From Mesorhizobium neociceri (GTDB lineage Bacteria; Pseudomonadota; Alphaproteobacteria; Rhizobiales; Rhizobiaceae): 64,000 bases of DNA. Shown piece by piece: positions 17,712-27,522 of this stretch; positions within the stretch are counted from its first letter, which is position 1, and each line of letters opens with the position of its first letter. The stretch is taken from NCBI RefSeq assembly GCF_013520985.1, contig NZ_JACDTY010000006.1:1-64000 (forward strand), given 5' to 3'. A model generated the notes under the pieces. That model searched no databases, was not told the origin of the DNA, and was given only the letters and a program-made list of their open reading frames with translations. Made by a program: the position numbers and the translations under genes.

Positions 17712-19908
17712 CAAGCATGATCGTCGACAGCGGCGGCAAAAGCATCGTCGCCGAAATGCCTCCTCCTTCCGCCCTGGCTTCGACCACGCCGCCATTACCC
17801 TTGCCCGAACCACCATAGTCCGAAGCGTCGGTGTTGATGATTTCGCGCCATTTGCCGACCTTGGGCAATGGCACGCGATAATTGTCGCGCGGCACCGGCG
17901 TGAAATTGGAAATGACGGCGATCGGGTTGCCGTCGGGCGCGCTGCGCAGCCAGGCGAAGACCGAGTTTTCCTTGTCGTCGACGATCAGCCAGGAAAAGCC
18001 GTCCGGCTCGCAGTCGCGCGCATGGAGCGCCGGGCGCGAGCGGTAGAGATAGTTGAGGTCGCGCACCGTGTGCCAGACGCCGCGATGCGGGCGGAAGTCG
18101 AGCAAGTTCCAGTCGAGCGCGCGCGCCTCGCTCCACTCGCGGCGCTGGGCGAATTCCTGGCCCATGAACAGCAGCTTCTTGCCGGGATAGCCCCACATGA
18201 AGGCGTAGAAGGCGCGCAGTGTCGCGAATTTCTGCCAGTCGTCGCCGGCCATCTTGCCGAGCAGCGTGCCTTTGCCGTGCACGACTTCGTCATGGGACAG
18301 CGGCAGCACGAAATTCTCGGAAAAGGCGTAGGTCAGGCCGAAGGTCAGGTCGTTGTGGTGGTGCTTGCGGAAGATCGGCTCCTTGGCGAAATACTCCAGC
18401 GTGTCGTGCATGAAGCCCATGTTCCACTTGAAGCCGAAGCCCAGTCCGCCTTCATGAACCGGTGCCGAGACCTTCGGCCATGAGGTCGATTCCTCGGCGA
18501 TGGTCATGACGCCGGGATGATGGCCGTAGAGCTCCTTGTTCATCTTCTGCAGGAAGGAGACCGCCTCGAGGTTTTCGCGGCCGCCCTTCTCATTGGGGAT
18601 CCATTCGCCGGCCTTGCGCGAATAATCGAGGTAGAGCATCGAGGCGACTGCATCGACGCGCAAACCGTCGACATGGTATTTCTCGGCCCAGAACAGCGCA
18701 TTGTTGACCAGGAAGGACACCACCTCGCGGCGGCCGAAATTGTAGATCGCGGTGTTCCAGTCGGGGTGGAAACCCTTGCGCGGGTCGGCATGCTCATAGA
18801 GCGCTGTGCCGTCGAAATTGGCCAGGCCATGCGCGTCGACCGGGAAGTGCGCCGGCACCCAATCGAGGATGACGCCGACGCCGGCGCGGTGCGCGCCGTC
18901 GACGAAACGGGCAAAACCCTCGGGATCGCCGAAGCGCGCCGAGGGAGCATAAAGTCCGGTTGTCTGATAACCCCATGACGGGTCATAGGGATGTTCGGAG
19001 ATCGGCAGGAATTCGATGTGGGTGAAGCCGGTTTCGACCGCATAGGGGATCAGCTGGTCGGCAAGCTCGTCCCATGACAGGAAGCTGCCGTCATCGTGCT
19101 GTTGCCACGACCCGGCATGGACCTCGTAGATCGAGATGGCTTCACGCCGAGGGTCTGCCTTGCGCCAGTAACTGCGATGCGCCTCGTCGCCCCATTCATG
19201 CGCCGGCGGCACCGCCGTCACCGAAGCGGTGGCCGGGCGCAGTTCGGATTTGAAGGCGAACGGATCGGCCTTGAGCGGCAGGCGCACGCCATCGGGGGCG
19301 ATGATCTCGTATTTGTAGGGGTGGCCGGCGCCGATATCGGGAATGAACAGTTCCCAGATGCCGGTGTCGCGGCGGTCGCGCATTGTGTGCCGGCGGCCGT
19401 CCCATTCGTTGAAATCGCCGACCACCGAGACGCGGCGCGCATTGGGCGCCCAGACGGCGAAATGCACGCCGGAGGCGCCTTCATGGTCGATGAGATGGGC
19501 GCCGAGCTTGTCGAACAGCCTGAGGTGCGACCCTTGCGCGATGTAATAGTCGTCCATCGGGCCGAGCACCGGGCCGAAGGAATAGGGATCGGTCAGCCAC
19601 CAGTCGCCGCCGGCATTTTTGGCGTGATAGCGCAGCGGCTGGCGTTTTTTGATCGACAGTTTGCCTTCAAAGAAACCGGCATCGTCGCGGCGTGAGAGTT
19701 CGCCGGCGTTCTTGCCGGTCAGCGTATAGGCGGTGACGAATTCGGCGTTGGGCACGAAGCAGCGGGCAACCAGGCCCTTGCCGGCATCATGCACGCCCAG
19801 GATTGCAAAAGGATCGCCATGCGTGCCGGCAACAATCGCCGCGACATCGCCGGTTGAGGCCAGCCCGTCCGGCCCGCTTGTCGCAGCGGTCACGCGTGGT
19901 TTCCTCAT
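17695..19908 (-). CDS. glgB: 1,4-alpha-glucan branching enzyme
   Basis: A 737-residue GH13 enzyme that forms the alpha-1,6 branches of glycogen. An N-terminal CBM48 pair (to about residue 230) precedes the barrel. Conserved regions are [29 protein letters not shown] (nucleophile), IAEESTSWP (acid/base) and [10 protein letters not shown]. The ATG at 19908 has GGGAGGGACG upstream; a frame to 19992 lacks similarity. Length is usual for two-CBM48 bacterial GlgB. Its last codons and stop are partly duplicated just downstream. Confidence 0.96.
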   Translation of the reverse strand: MRKPRVTAATSGPDGLASTGDVAAIVAGTHGDPFAILGVHDAGKGLVARCFVPNAEFVTAYTLTGKNAGELSRRDDAGFFEGKLSIKKRQPLRYHAKNAGGDWWLTDPYSFGPVLGPMDDYYIAQGSHLRLFDKLGAHLIDHEGASGVHFAVWAPNARRVSVVGDFNEWDGRRHTMRDRRDTGIWELFIPDIGAGHPYKYEIIAPDGVRLPLKADPFAFKSELRPATASVTAVPPAHEWGDEAHRSYWRKADPRREAISIYEVHAGSWQQHDDGSFLSWDELADQLIPYAVETGFTHIEFLPISEHPYDPSWGYQTTGLYAPSARFGDPEGFARFVDGAHRAGVGVILDWVPAHFPVDAHGLANFDGTALYEHADPRKGFHPDWNTAIYNFGRREVVSFLVNNALFWAEKYHVDGLRVDAVASMLYLDYSRKAGEWIPNEKGGRENLEAVSFLQKMNKELYGHHPGVMTIAEESTSWPKVSAPVHEGGLGFGFKWNMGFMHDTLEYFAKEPIFRKHHHNDLTFGLTYAFSENFVLPLSHDEVVHGKGTLLGKMAGDDWQKFATLRAFYAFMWGYPGKKLLFMGQEFAQRREWSEARALDWNLLDFRPHRGVWHTVRDLNYLYRSRPALHARDCEPDGFSWLIVDDKENSVFAWLRSAPDGNPIAVISNFTPVPRDNYRVPLPKVGKWREIINTDASDYGGSGKGNGGVVEARAEGGGISATMLLPPLSTIMLELVAD

Positions 19909-19957
19909 CAGGTAGCGTCCCTCCCAGGGATCTATTTTGTTTTGTTCATGTCGTGAT

Positions 19958-20015
19958 CCCAAAACCGCTACGCACTTTTGGGCGACATTCACGAGGCCAC
20001 ATTGTTCGTGGCCTC
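19958..20015 (-). repeat. glgP-glgB intercistronic hairpins
   Basis: Two stems lie between glgP and glgB: CCCAAAA / TTTTGGG (19958-19982), whose centre ACCGCTACGCAC resembles the core of the palindromic repeat family of copy 1, and GAGGCCAC / GTGGCCTC (19993-20015) with a seven-base loop. Neither is followed by a T-run, so they look like processing or stability structures. Confidence 0.5.
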
Positions 20016-20026
20016 ATGCAATCATA

Positions 20027-22489
20027 TCAGGCGGGCACGTTCCAGATTTCTTTCGCATATTGGCGGATTGTGCGATCGGAAGAGAACCAGCCGACGCGGG
20101 CGACGTTGCGGATTGCGCGTGCGTACCAGTCGGGACTGTTGCGCCAGACGGCGTCGACATCGCGCTGGGCGGCGGCATAGGCGTCAAAATCCGCCGCAAC
20201 CATGAACCAGTCGGTGTTGTAGAGACCGTCGATCAGTTCGCGGTAGCGATCCGGCTGGTCGGGCGAGAACACGCCCGATGAGACGGCGGCGACAGCCTGC
20301 GCCAGTTCCGGCGATCCTTCGATGACGGCGCGCGGGTTGTAGCCATTGCTGCGCCGCTCGGCGACTTCGGCGGTGGTCAGGCCGAAGATGAAGATGTTGT
20401 CGTCGCCGACGCACTCCTTGATCTCGACATTGGCGCCGTCGAGCGTGCCGATGGTCAAGGCGCCATTCAGCGCGAACTTCATGTTGCCGGTGCCCGACGC
20501 TTCCATGCCGGCGGTCGAGATCTGCTCCGACAGGTCCGCGGCCGGCATCAGCACCTCGGCCAGGCTGACATTGTAGTTCGGTACGAACACCACTTTCAGC
20601 AGGCCGCGAACCGACGGGTCGCTGTTGATGACCTTGGCGACGTCGTTGGCCAGTTTGATGATCAGCTTGGCGTTGTGATAGCTGGGCGCCGCCTTGCCGC
20701 CGAAGAATTTGACGCGCGGCATCCAGTCCAGCTCGGGATGCGAGCGTATCTGGTCGTAGAGGGCGATGGCTTCCAGGATGTTGAGCAACTGGCGCTTGTA
20801 TTCGTGGATGCGCTTGACCTGGATGTCGAACAGCGCCGACGGATCGACCCTGATGCCAAGCCGGTCGGCGACGAGATTGGCGAGCTTGACCTTGTTGGAG
20901 CGCTTGACGGCGGCGAACTTGTCGCGGAAGGCAGCGTCGCCGGCAAAGGCCTCAAGCCCCTTGATGGCGTCGATATCGTCAAGGAAGCGGTCGCCGATCG
21001 CTTCACGGGTGAGCGCGGTGAGGCCTGGATTGCACTGGATCAGCCAGCGCCGCGGCGTGATGCCGTTGGTCTTGTTGTTGATGCGGTCGGGGTAGAGCTT
21101 GTGGAGATCGGCAAACACCGTTTCCTTCATCAGCTCGGTATGCAGCGCCGACACGCCATTGATCGAGTGCGAACCGACGAAGGCGAGGTTGCCCATGCGC
21201 ACGCGGCGGTCGCCGGCTTCCTGGATCAGCGAGATGCGGCTGATCTGCTCGCCCGAGAACTGGTTGGTGGCGCGTGCCTCGAGCAGCACCTGCGCATTGA
21301 TGGCGTAGACGATCTGCATGTGGCGCGGCAGAAGCCGCTCGAACAGCGGCACCGGCCAGCTTTCCAACGCCTCTGGCAGCAGCGTGTGGTTGGTGTAGCC
21401 GAAGGTGCGCTTGGTGATGTCCCAGGCCTGGTCGAAATCCATGCCGTGGATGTCCATCAGCAGACGCAACAGCTCCGGCACGGCAATCGCCGGATGGGTG
21501 TCGTTGAGATGGATCGCCGCTTTGTCCGGCAGCGACACGAGATCGCCATACTGGCTGAGATGGCGCTGGAGGATGTCCTGGAGCGAGGCAGTGGAGAAGA
21601 AGTATTCCTGCCGGAGCCGCAGTTCCTGGCCGGCCTTGTGGGAATCGGCGGGATAGAGCACGCGCGACAGCGCATCGGCCTTGTTGCTTTCGGCCAGCGC
21701 GCCGATGTGGTCGCCGGCGTTGAACTTGTCGAGCAGGATCGGATCGATCGGCATGCCGGACCATAGCCGCAGCGTGTTGACGCGGTTGGCGCGCCAGCCG
21801 ACCACCGGCGTGTCGTAGGCGACTGCCTGGACATGTTCGGTCGGCTTCCAGACGTGACGTTCGAGCCGTCCATCCTTGGAGGTGATCGATTCCACCGAAC
21901 CGCCGAAGCCGACCTCGAAGGCGCGTTCGCGGCGTTCGAACTCCCAGGGATTGCCGTGGTCGAGCCAGGTTTCGGGCAGTTCGACCTGCCAGCCGTCATG
22001 GATTTCCTGGCGGAACATGCCGTTGGCGTAGCGGATGCCGTAGCCATGCGCCGGAATGTCGACGGTCGCCATGCTTTCCATGAAACAGGCGGCGAGCCGG
22101 CCGAGGCCGCCATTGCCGAGCGCCGCATCCGGTTCGAGCCCGGCGATGAGGTCGAGGTCGACGCCCAGCGACTTCAGCGCCTCGCGCATATTGTCCATCA
22201 GGCCGAGATTGGAGAAGGCGTCGCGCATCAGCCGGCCGATGAGGAATTCGAGCGACAGATAATAGACGCGCTTTTCCTGCTGGGCGTAGGCCTCCTGCGT
22301 CGCCTGCATCCAGTGATCGACGATGCGGTCGCGCACGACCTTGATCGAGGCGGTCAGCCAATCATATTGCGTAGCGACGTTGGTGCCCTTGCCGACCCTG
22401 TATTTGAGGGCCGACAGCACCTCGTGGGCAAGCGTCTTGGGATCGGGGATTTCGAGAACAGGGGCTTTGGCTGTCATTGTTCGCGTCAT
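20027..22489 (-). CDS. glgP: Glycogen phosphorylase
   Basis: An 820-residue GT35 enzyme that releases glucose 1-phosphate from glycogen. The C-terminal PLP region is EASGTGNMKFALNGALTIGT, split as EASGTGNMKFALNG and ALTIGTLDGANVEI, with the PLP-binding Lys. GNGGLGRLAACFMES and NDTHPAIAVPELLR are further family blocks. The ATG at 22489 was chosen with GAGAGGCAG upstream; an ATG at 22477 is also possible. As first gene of glgP-glgB-glgC-glgA-pgm it places breakdown and synthesis genes in one transcript, as in Agrobacterium. Confidence 0.95.
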   Translation of the reverse strand: MTRTMTAKAPVLEIPDPKTLAHEVLSALKYRVGKGTNVATQYDWLTASIKVVRDRIVDHWMQATQEAYAQQEKRVYYLSLEFLIGRLMRDAFSNLGLMDNMREALKSLGVDLDLIAGLEPDAALGNGGLGRLAACFMESMATVDIPAHGYGIRYANGMFRQEIHDGWQVELPETWLDHGNPWEFERRERAFEVGFGGSVESITSKDGRLERHVWKPTEHVQAVAYDTPVVGWRANRVNTLRLWSGMPIDPILLDKFNAGDHIGALAESNKADALSRVLYPADSHKAGQELRLRQEYFFSTASLQDILQRHLSQYGDLVSLPDKAAIHLNDTHPAIAVPELLRLLMDIHGMDFDQAWDITKRTFGYTNHTLLPEALESWPVPLFERLLPRHMQIVYAINAQVLLEARATNQFSGEQISRISLIQEAGDRRVRMGNLAFVGSHSINGVSALHTELMKETVFADLHKLYPDRINNKTNGITPRRWLIQCNPGLTALTREAIGDRFLDDIDAIKGLEAFAGDAAFRDKFAAVKRSNKVKLANLVADRLGIRVDPSALFDIQVKRIHEYKRQLLNILEAIALYDQIRSHPELDWMPRVKFFGGKAAPSYHNAKLIIKLANDVAKVINSDPSVRGLLKVVFVPNYNVSLAEVLMPAADLSEQISTAGMEASGTGNMKFALNGALTIGTLDGANVEIKECVGDDNIFIFGLTTAEVAERRSNGYNPRAVIEGSPELAQAVAAVSSGVFSPDQPDRYRELIDGLYNTDWFMVAADFDAYAAAQRDVDAVWRNSPDWYARAIRNVARVGWFSSDRTIRQYAKEIWNVPA

Positions 22490-22630
22490 ACTGCCTCTCG
22501 TGATCGTGCTGCGATCATACCGGCTTTCGCTGTCAGTCCCAGCCCATCCTAGTGCATTGCAACATACATTCAATCGATTTAGATCGGATAGCCGCCGGTT
22601 CCCCTGCGGCAATTTATCCGCTGCAAGGGA

Positions 22631-23413
22631 TCAAGCTGCCAGTGCCGCCTCCGGCGGAACCTTGGCTCCAGTCATGAAAGCCACGGCATCGGACATCGTA
22701 TATTGCTTGGGATCGATGACGGCGAGGCGACGCCCCAGCCGATGGATATGGATGCGGTCGGCGACTTCGAAGACATGCGGCATGTTGTGCGAGATCAGCA
22801 CGATCGGCAGGCCGCGCCTCTTGACGTCGAGCATCAATTCCAGCACGCGGCGGCTCTCCTTGACGCCGAGGGCGGCGGTCGGCTCGTCCATGATCACCAC
22901 ACGGCTGCCGAAGGCGGCTGCGCGCGCCACAGCCACGCCCTGGCGCTGGCCGCCCGACAGCGTTTCCACCGACTGGTTGATGTTCTGGATGGTCATCAGC
23001 CCGAGCTCGGTGAGCTTGTCGCGGGCGATCCGCTGCATCGCCGAACGGTCGAGCCTGCGCAGCCACTGCCCGACAAAACCCGGTTTGCGCAACTCGCGAC
23101 CAAGAAACATGTTGTCCGCAATCGACAATGCCGGCGACAGAGCGAGGTTCTGGTAGACCGTCTCGATCCCGGCCAGGCGCGCCTCGATCGGCGAGCGGAA
23201 ATGGACCACTTTGCCGTTGAGCTCGATGGTGCCGGAATCTGGGATGACGGCGCCGCACAGCGCCTTGACCAGCGTCGACTTGCCGGCGCCGTTATCACCG
23301 ATGACAGCGAGGATTTCGCCCGGCATCAGGTCGAAATCGGCATTGTCGAGCGCCACCACCCTGCCGTAACGCTTGTTAAGCGCCCTGGCCTGCAGAACCG
23401 GAGTGCCGCTCAT
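22631..23413 (-). CDS. Sugar ABC transporter ATP-binding protein, FrcA-like
   Basis: A 260-residue single-domain ABC ATPase of the CUT2 group. Motifs are Walker A GDNGAGKST, signature LSGGQRQGV, Walker B VVIMDEPTAALG and switch HNMPHV. CUT2 importers of ribose usually have a double ATPase; the single-domain form of about 260 residues is what the rhizobial fructose importer FrcA shows. GGAGGA precedes the ATG and the start overlaps the permease stop (ATGA). The substrate, probably fructose, is inferred from the linked kinase and regulator. Confidence 0.88.
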   Translation of the reverse strand: MSGTPVLQARALNKRYGRVVALDNADFDLMPGEILAVIGDNGAGKSTLVKALCGAVIPDSGTIELNGKVVHFRSPIEARLAGIETVYQNLALSPALSIADNMFLGRELRKPGFVGQWLRRLDRSAMQRIARDKLTELGLMTIQNINQSVETLSGGQRQGVAVARAAAFGSRVVIMDEPTAALGVKESRRVLELMLDVKRRGLPIVLISHNMPHVFEVADRIHIHRLGRRLAVIDPKQYTMSDAVAFMTGAKVPPEAALAA

Positions 23414-24528
23414 GCCGAAATCCTCCTGATCCACTGGTCGATGGTGACGGCAACGATGATCAGCACGCCCACGGCGAAATCCTGCCACAGCAGTTCGAGG
23501 CCAGAAAGCGCGAGCCCGTTGCGGAAGACGCCGACGATCAAGGCGCCGATCAGCGTTCCGACGATCGAGCCGCGGCCGCCGAACAGTGAGGTGCCACCGA
23601 TCACGACAGCGGTGATGGAGTCGAGATTGGCGGTCTGGCCGGCCTGCGGGCTTACGCCGCCGATGCGCCCGATCAGCACCCAGGCGGCGATCGCGCAGAT
23701 GAAACCGGCAAGCCCGTACACGGCGATCAGGGTCCGGTTGGTGTTGATACCGGCCAGCCTTGCTGCATCCGGATCGTCACCAGTGGCATAAATGTGCCGC
23801 CCCAAGGCCGTTCTGTTCAGCACGTACCAGATGATGAACGCCAGGATCAGCATGACCAGCGACCCGTAGGTCAGCACCCAGCCTTTCAGAAACATCCAGT
23901 CGAGCCCAAGCGTTTTTGAGAAGAAATCATATGGTTTGAAGATCGTACCTGTCCATTGCAGGAAGGGCGCCGACGCCTCCATGTCCTGCTGGCGAATGGT
24001 TTCGCTCTGGGAATACCAGACGTTCAGCGCGCCAAAAATGCTCCAGGTGCCAAGCGTGACAATGAAGGGCGGCAGGCGCAGCATCGTCACGATAAGACCG
24101 TTGATGACGCCGCACGCCGTGCCGCAGAGCAGCCCGAGCGGAAAGGCGATCAACACGGGGACGCCATAGACCACCGCAGTCCGCCCCATCACCACCGAGC
24201 AGAGGATCATGATGGCGCCGACGGACAGGTCGATACCGGCGGTAAGGATGATCAGCGTCTGGGCCACACCGAGCACGGCGATGATCGTCACCTGCTGCAG
24301 CACCAGCGAGAAGTTGAACGGGGCAAAGAACTTGCTCGGCGCCGCGATCGAGAAGATGACCACACCCAGCAGCAGAACGATAAACGGAATGGATGTGGGA
24401 AACTGGTGAAGGAAAGCCTGGACGCGGCGGATCACGCCGGCATCCGATTCATCAAAACTGGCCAAGGCTTCCGTGGCGCCTTGCAGCCCGCGTTCGGCAG
24501 TGGCCGAACCCGCGGTATCATCACTCAT
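23410..24528 (-). CDS. Sugar ABC transporter permease, FrcC-like
   Basis: A 372-residue inner-membrane permease of the BPD_transp_2 (RbsC-like) family with eight to ten hydrophobic segments. Family blocks are GVAQTLIILTAGIDLSVGA, the cytoplasmic loop GRHIYATGDDPDAARLAGI, and IGGTSLFGGRGSIVGTLIGA. It has a long N-terminal cytoplasmic tail of about 45 residues. It lies 95 bases downstream of the binding-protein gene after a hairpin and overlaps the ATPase gene by four bases. Confidence 0.9.
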   Translation of the reverse strand: MSDDTAGSATAERGLQGATEALASFDESDAGVIRRVQAFLHQFPTSIPFIVLLLGVVIFSIAAPSKFFAPFNFSLVLQQVTIIAVLGVAQTLIILTAGIDLSVGAIMILCSVVMGRTAVVYGVPVLIAFPLGLLCGTACGVINGLIVTMLRLPPFIVTLGTWSIFGALNVWYSQSETIRQQDMEASAPFLQWTGTIFKPYDFFSKTLGLDWMFLKGWVLTYGSLVMLILAFIIWYVLNRTALGRHIYATGDDPDAARLAGINTNRTLIAVYGLAGFICAIAAWVLIGRIGGVSPQAGQTANLDSITAVVIGGTSLFGGRGSIVGTLIGALIVGVFRNGLALSGLELLWQDFAVGVLIIVAVTIDQWIRRISA

Positions 24529-24557
24529 CAGGCAATCCTCCCCGACGCCTCACCGTC

Positions 24558-24580
24558 AGGGGGCGCCAGCAGCGCCCCCT
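24558..24580 (-). promoter_or_regulatory. Hairpin between sugar-binding protein and permease genes
   Basis: AGGGGGCGC and GCGCCCCCT pair perfectly around a five-base loop (CAGCA on the plus strand), some 45 bases after the binding-protein stop. There is no T-run, so an attenuator or mRNA-stabilising hairpin favouring binding protein is the likely role. Confidence 0.6.
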
Positions 24581-24623
24581 TCGGTGTGGACAATAGTATT
24601 GGTTTAACGATGTTGAAAGACAC

Positions 24624-25640
24624 TCAACCCCAGCAGAGCTTCAGGCCTTCCTCGACCGAGATCGACGTCACACCTTCAGCCGGCTTGGCTGTGATGAGCT
24701 GCGCGCCGGTGTCGAGGAAACCCATCTTCGGATCGATATCGGGAATCTTGCCGGAGACGATCGCGTCCAGCGCCATGGCCGCCATCTTCAGCGGATATTG
24801 CTGGCTGGTTGCGCCGATTACGCCTGCCTCAACATTCTTCACGCCGGGGCAGCCGCCGTCGATCGAAACGATCATCACGCTGCCATCATCCTTGCCCACT
24901 GCCTTCAGCGCTTCCCAAGCGCCGGCGGCGGCCGGCTCATTGATCGTGTACACCACATTCACGTCCGGGCACTTCTGCAGCGCATTCTCCATCGCGGTGC
25001 GGCCTTTTTCCTGGTCGCCCTGGCTGATTTCGTGATCGCAGATGCGCTTGTCGTCTTCGTCGCCGTATTTGTTCGGATCCTTCACGTCGATACCGAAGCC
25101 CTGCATGAAGCCCTGGTCACGCAGAAAGTCGACAGTCGGCTGGTTGGTCGCGAGATCGAGGAAGACGATCTTGGCGTCTGCCGCCTTGTCGCCCAGCGTC
25201 TTGGCGGCCCACTGACCGATCAGCATGCCGGCCTTGCGGTTGTCGGTTGCAAAGGTCGCGTCGGCTGCGTCCATCGGATCGAGCGGTGTATCGAGCACGA
25301 TCACCTTGAGACCTGCATCGCGCGCCTTCTTGATGGTCGGCACGATCGCCTTCGAGTCGCTCGGCACGATGGCAAAGCCCTTGGCGCCGGCCGAGATCAG
25401 GTTCTCGATCGCCGCCACCTGGCCGTCATTGTCGCCATCGAACTTGCCGGCGGCGGTGATCAGCGTAACGCCAAGTTCCTTGGCCTTGGCCTGAGCGCCC
25501 TCGCGCATCTTGACAAAGAACGGATTGGTTTCGGTCTTGGTGATCAGGCCGACGGTATCGGCCGCATATGAGGCGCTTGCCATAGCGCCATAAAAGGCAA
25601 GGCCGGCAAAAGCCGCCTTCATGATAGTCCATTTACCCAT
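24624..25640 (-). CDS. Sugar ABC transporter substrate-binding protein, FrcB-like
   Basis: A 338-residue periplasmic binding protein of the RbsB type (Peripla_BP_4). The signal peptide ends [13 protein letters not shown]. Family features are [56 protein letters not shown] and [15 protein letters not shown]. The pairs of Cys at CDHEIS and KCPDV may form disulphides. The resemblance to the fructose-binding FrcB of Sinorhizobium is from recollection of the family; ribose or another pentose cannot be excluded. It is the first gene of the minus-strand importer operon. Confidence 0.88.
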   Translation of the reverse strand: MGKWTIMKAAFAGLAFYGAMASASYAADTVGLITKTETNPFFVKMREGAQAKAKELGVTLITAAGKFDGDNDGQVAAIENLISAGAKGFAIVPSDSKAIVPTIKKARDAGLKVIVLDTPLDPMDAADATFATDNRKAGMLIGQWAAKTLGDKAADAKIVFLDLATNQPTVDFLRDQGFMQGFGIDVKDPNKYGDEDDKRICDHEISQGDQEKGRTAMENALQKCPDVNVVYTINEPAAAGAWEALKAVGKDDGSVMIVSIDGGCPGVKNVEAGVIGATSQQYPLKMAAMALDAIVSGKIPDIDPKMGFLDTGAQLITAKPAEGVTSISVEEGLKLCWG

Positions 25641-25747
25641 GACTTCCTCCCAGTAGAACCACCTTCAGCGCCGGCCAACCGGCGCCTGGCGCCCACTGAA
25701 GTTCTCCCAGTGTGGACGCAACGTCAAATGACACCAGCGAGAGGCGC

Positions 25748-25785
25748 CTGTCAATAATTAAATCACTCTTATTTATTATTGACAG
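25748..25785. promoter_or_regulatory. Inverted repeat operator between importer and ROK regulator
   Basis: CTGTCAATAAT (25748-25758) and ATTATTGACAG (25775-25785) are perfect 11-bp arms 16 bases apart, in the AT-rich gap between divergent operons. The inner bases TAAAT and ATTTA extend the symmetry imperfectly. Size and position fit a binding site of the ROK regulator encoded next to it. Confidence 0.7.
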
Positions 25786-25848
25786 TATTGCGTCGTTCAC
25801 ACATTCTGCCGCAAAAGCAGCGAGAATAAACCAAGGGAAGGAACAAGG

Positions 25849-27075
25849 GTGGAGACCGGCATTGCGAGGCACGGTTCGCCCGAGGCGGCCGCCAGCCGTC
25901 TCCACCGTGGCACCAACCAGAGCGGCATGCGCGACCACAATGAGCGGCTGGTGCTGTCGCTGGTGCGCCAGCATGGCAGCCTAGCCAAATCAGACATTGC
26001 GCGCATGACCGGGCTTTCGGCGCAGACCGTCTCGGTTATCATGCGCGAACTGGAGGAAGACAGCCTGCTGCTGCGCCAGGCGCCGTTGCGCGGCAAGATC
26101 GGCCAGCCTTCCATCCCGATGGCGCTCAACCCCGAAGGCGCCTTCTTCATCGGCCTCAAGATCGGCCGCCGCAGTGCCGAACTGGTGCTGATCGATTTCC
26201 TTGGGCATGTGCGCTCGATGCTGCAGCACTCCTATCGTTATCCGGCGCCGCGCGAGACGGTGGAGTTCGTCACCGAAGGCATGAAGACGATGCGCGCCGA
26301 ACTGACACCGGCGCAGGACAAGCGCATTGCCGGGCTCGGCATCGCCATGCCGTTCGAACTGTGGAACTGGGTGGACACCGCCGGTGCGCCGCGCGACATC
26401 ATGGACGAGTGGCGCCATCGCGACATCCGCGCCGACATCCAGTCGCAATGCGAATTCCCGGTTTATCTGCAGAACGACGCGACGTCAGCCTGCGGCGCCG
26501 AACTGGTGTTCGGCCAGACCGGCGGCGCGCGTGACTTCGTCTATTTCTATATCGGCGCCTTTGCCGGCGGCGGCATCGTGCTCAACGGCCGACTGTTTGG
26601 TGGACCAACGGGCAATGCCGGGGCGCTGGGCTCGATGCCGGTGCCGGGGCCGGACGGCAAGCCGACGCAGCTCATCGACGTCGCCTCGATCGCCATGCTG
26701 GAAAAGGCGCTTAACGCACGCGGCGTCGAGGCTTCGCATCTGTGGACGTCGCCTGAGGATTGGGGCGAGATCGGCCACGAGCTCGACGACTGGATCACCA
26801 ATGCCGCTCGGGCGCTCGCCTACGCCATTGTCGCGGCGTCCTCGGTGATCGATTTCGAGGCGGCGGTCATCGACGGCTGGATGCCGCTCGCGGTGCGGCG
26901 CCGGCTCGTGGATGCGATCAAAGAGGCCATCAGTTCGATCGATGGCGAAGGCCTGAAGCTGCCGCTGGTGCGTGAAGGCACGGTCGGTATCCATGCCCGC
27001 GCGCTCGGCGGCGCCAGCCTGCCGCTGTCCGAACGCTTCCTCATCGGTTCGACCACGATTTCCAGGAGCACCTGA
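25849..27075 (+). CDS. ROK-family transcriptional repressor, FrcR-like
   Basis: A 408-residue protein. An N-terminal winged helix (about residues 34-75, DIARMTGLSAQTVSVIMREL) is followed by a ROK sugar-kinase-like domain with VYLQNDATSACGAELVFG and IGAFAGGGIVLNGRLFGG. The cysteine-rich zinc motif of catalytic ROK kinases (CxCGxxGCxE) is absent, so it is a sensor rather than an enzyme. A GTG start at 25849 with AAGGGAAGG upstream is used; an ATG at 25927 is in frame. It probably represses the divergent importer operon and is released by the sugar or its phosphate. Confidence 0.88.
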   Translation: METGIARHGSPEAAASRLHRGTNQSGMRDHNERLVLSLVRQHGSLAKSDIARMTGLSAQTVSVIMRELEEDSLLLRQAPLRGKIGQPSIPMALNPEGAFFIGLKIGRRSAELVLIDFLGHVRSMLQHSYRYPAPRETVEFVTEGMKTMRAELTPAQDKRIAGLGIAMPFELWNWVDTAGAPRDIMDEWRHRDIRADIQSQCEFPVYLQNDATSACGAELVFGQTGGARDFVYFYIGAFAGGGIVLNGRLFGGPTGNAGALGSMPVPGPDGKPTQLIDVASIAMLEKALNARGVEASHLWTSPEDWGEIGHELDDWITNAARALAYAIVAASSVIDFEAAVIDGWMPLAVRRRLVDAIKEAISSIDGEGLKLPLVREGTVGIHARALGGASLPLSERFLIGSTTISRST

Positions 27076-27522
27076 ATGCTGATCGGTATTCCGTCGCTGC
27101 TCGGTCCGGAGCTTCTGGCGACCTTGCGCGCCATGGGCCATGGCGACGAGATCGCGCTTGTCGACGGCAACTACCCGGCCGAGGAGCAGGCAAACCGACT
27201 GGTGCGGGCCGACGGTCATCATCTCATGCCGGTGCTCGACGCCATATTGAGCGTGCTGCCGGTGGACGACTTTGTGCCGGAAGCGCTGTTTCGTGCCTCG
27301 GTCAGGGGCGATCCCTCGGTTGCCGATCCGGTCCACCGTGAAATCGAGGCGATCTGCACCAGGCGCGCGCCGGGCCGCAAGGTGGTTGCGCTGGCCGGCG
27401 CCGACTTCTATGCACGCGTCCGGTCGGCGTATGCGATCGTCGCGACCAGCGAACCGAGGCTCTATGCCAACATCATCATCCGCAAAGGCGTGATCTATCC
27501 GCCGGAAAGCCCGAAATCATGA
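27076..27522 (+). CDS. RbsD/FucU-family sugar mutarotase
   Basis: A 148-residue protein of the RbsD/FucU family, which speeds exchange between sugar anomers. Typical blocks are LATLRAMGHGDEIALVDGNYPA, with the catalytic-site GHGDxI and DxNxP residues, and a C-terminal ANIIIRKGVI. It starts one base after the regulator stop and overlaps the kinase by four bases (ATGA), so the three form one operon. A mutarotase would convert the imported pyranose form to the furanose used by fructokinase; this use is inferred from context. Confidence 0.87.
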   Translation: MLIGIPSLLGPELLATLRAMGHGDEIALVDGNYPAEEQANRLVRADGHHLMPVLDAILSVLPVDDFVPEALFRASVRGDPSVADPVHREIEAICTRRAPGRKVVALAGADFYARVRSAYAIVATSEPRLYANIIIRKGVIYPPESPKS

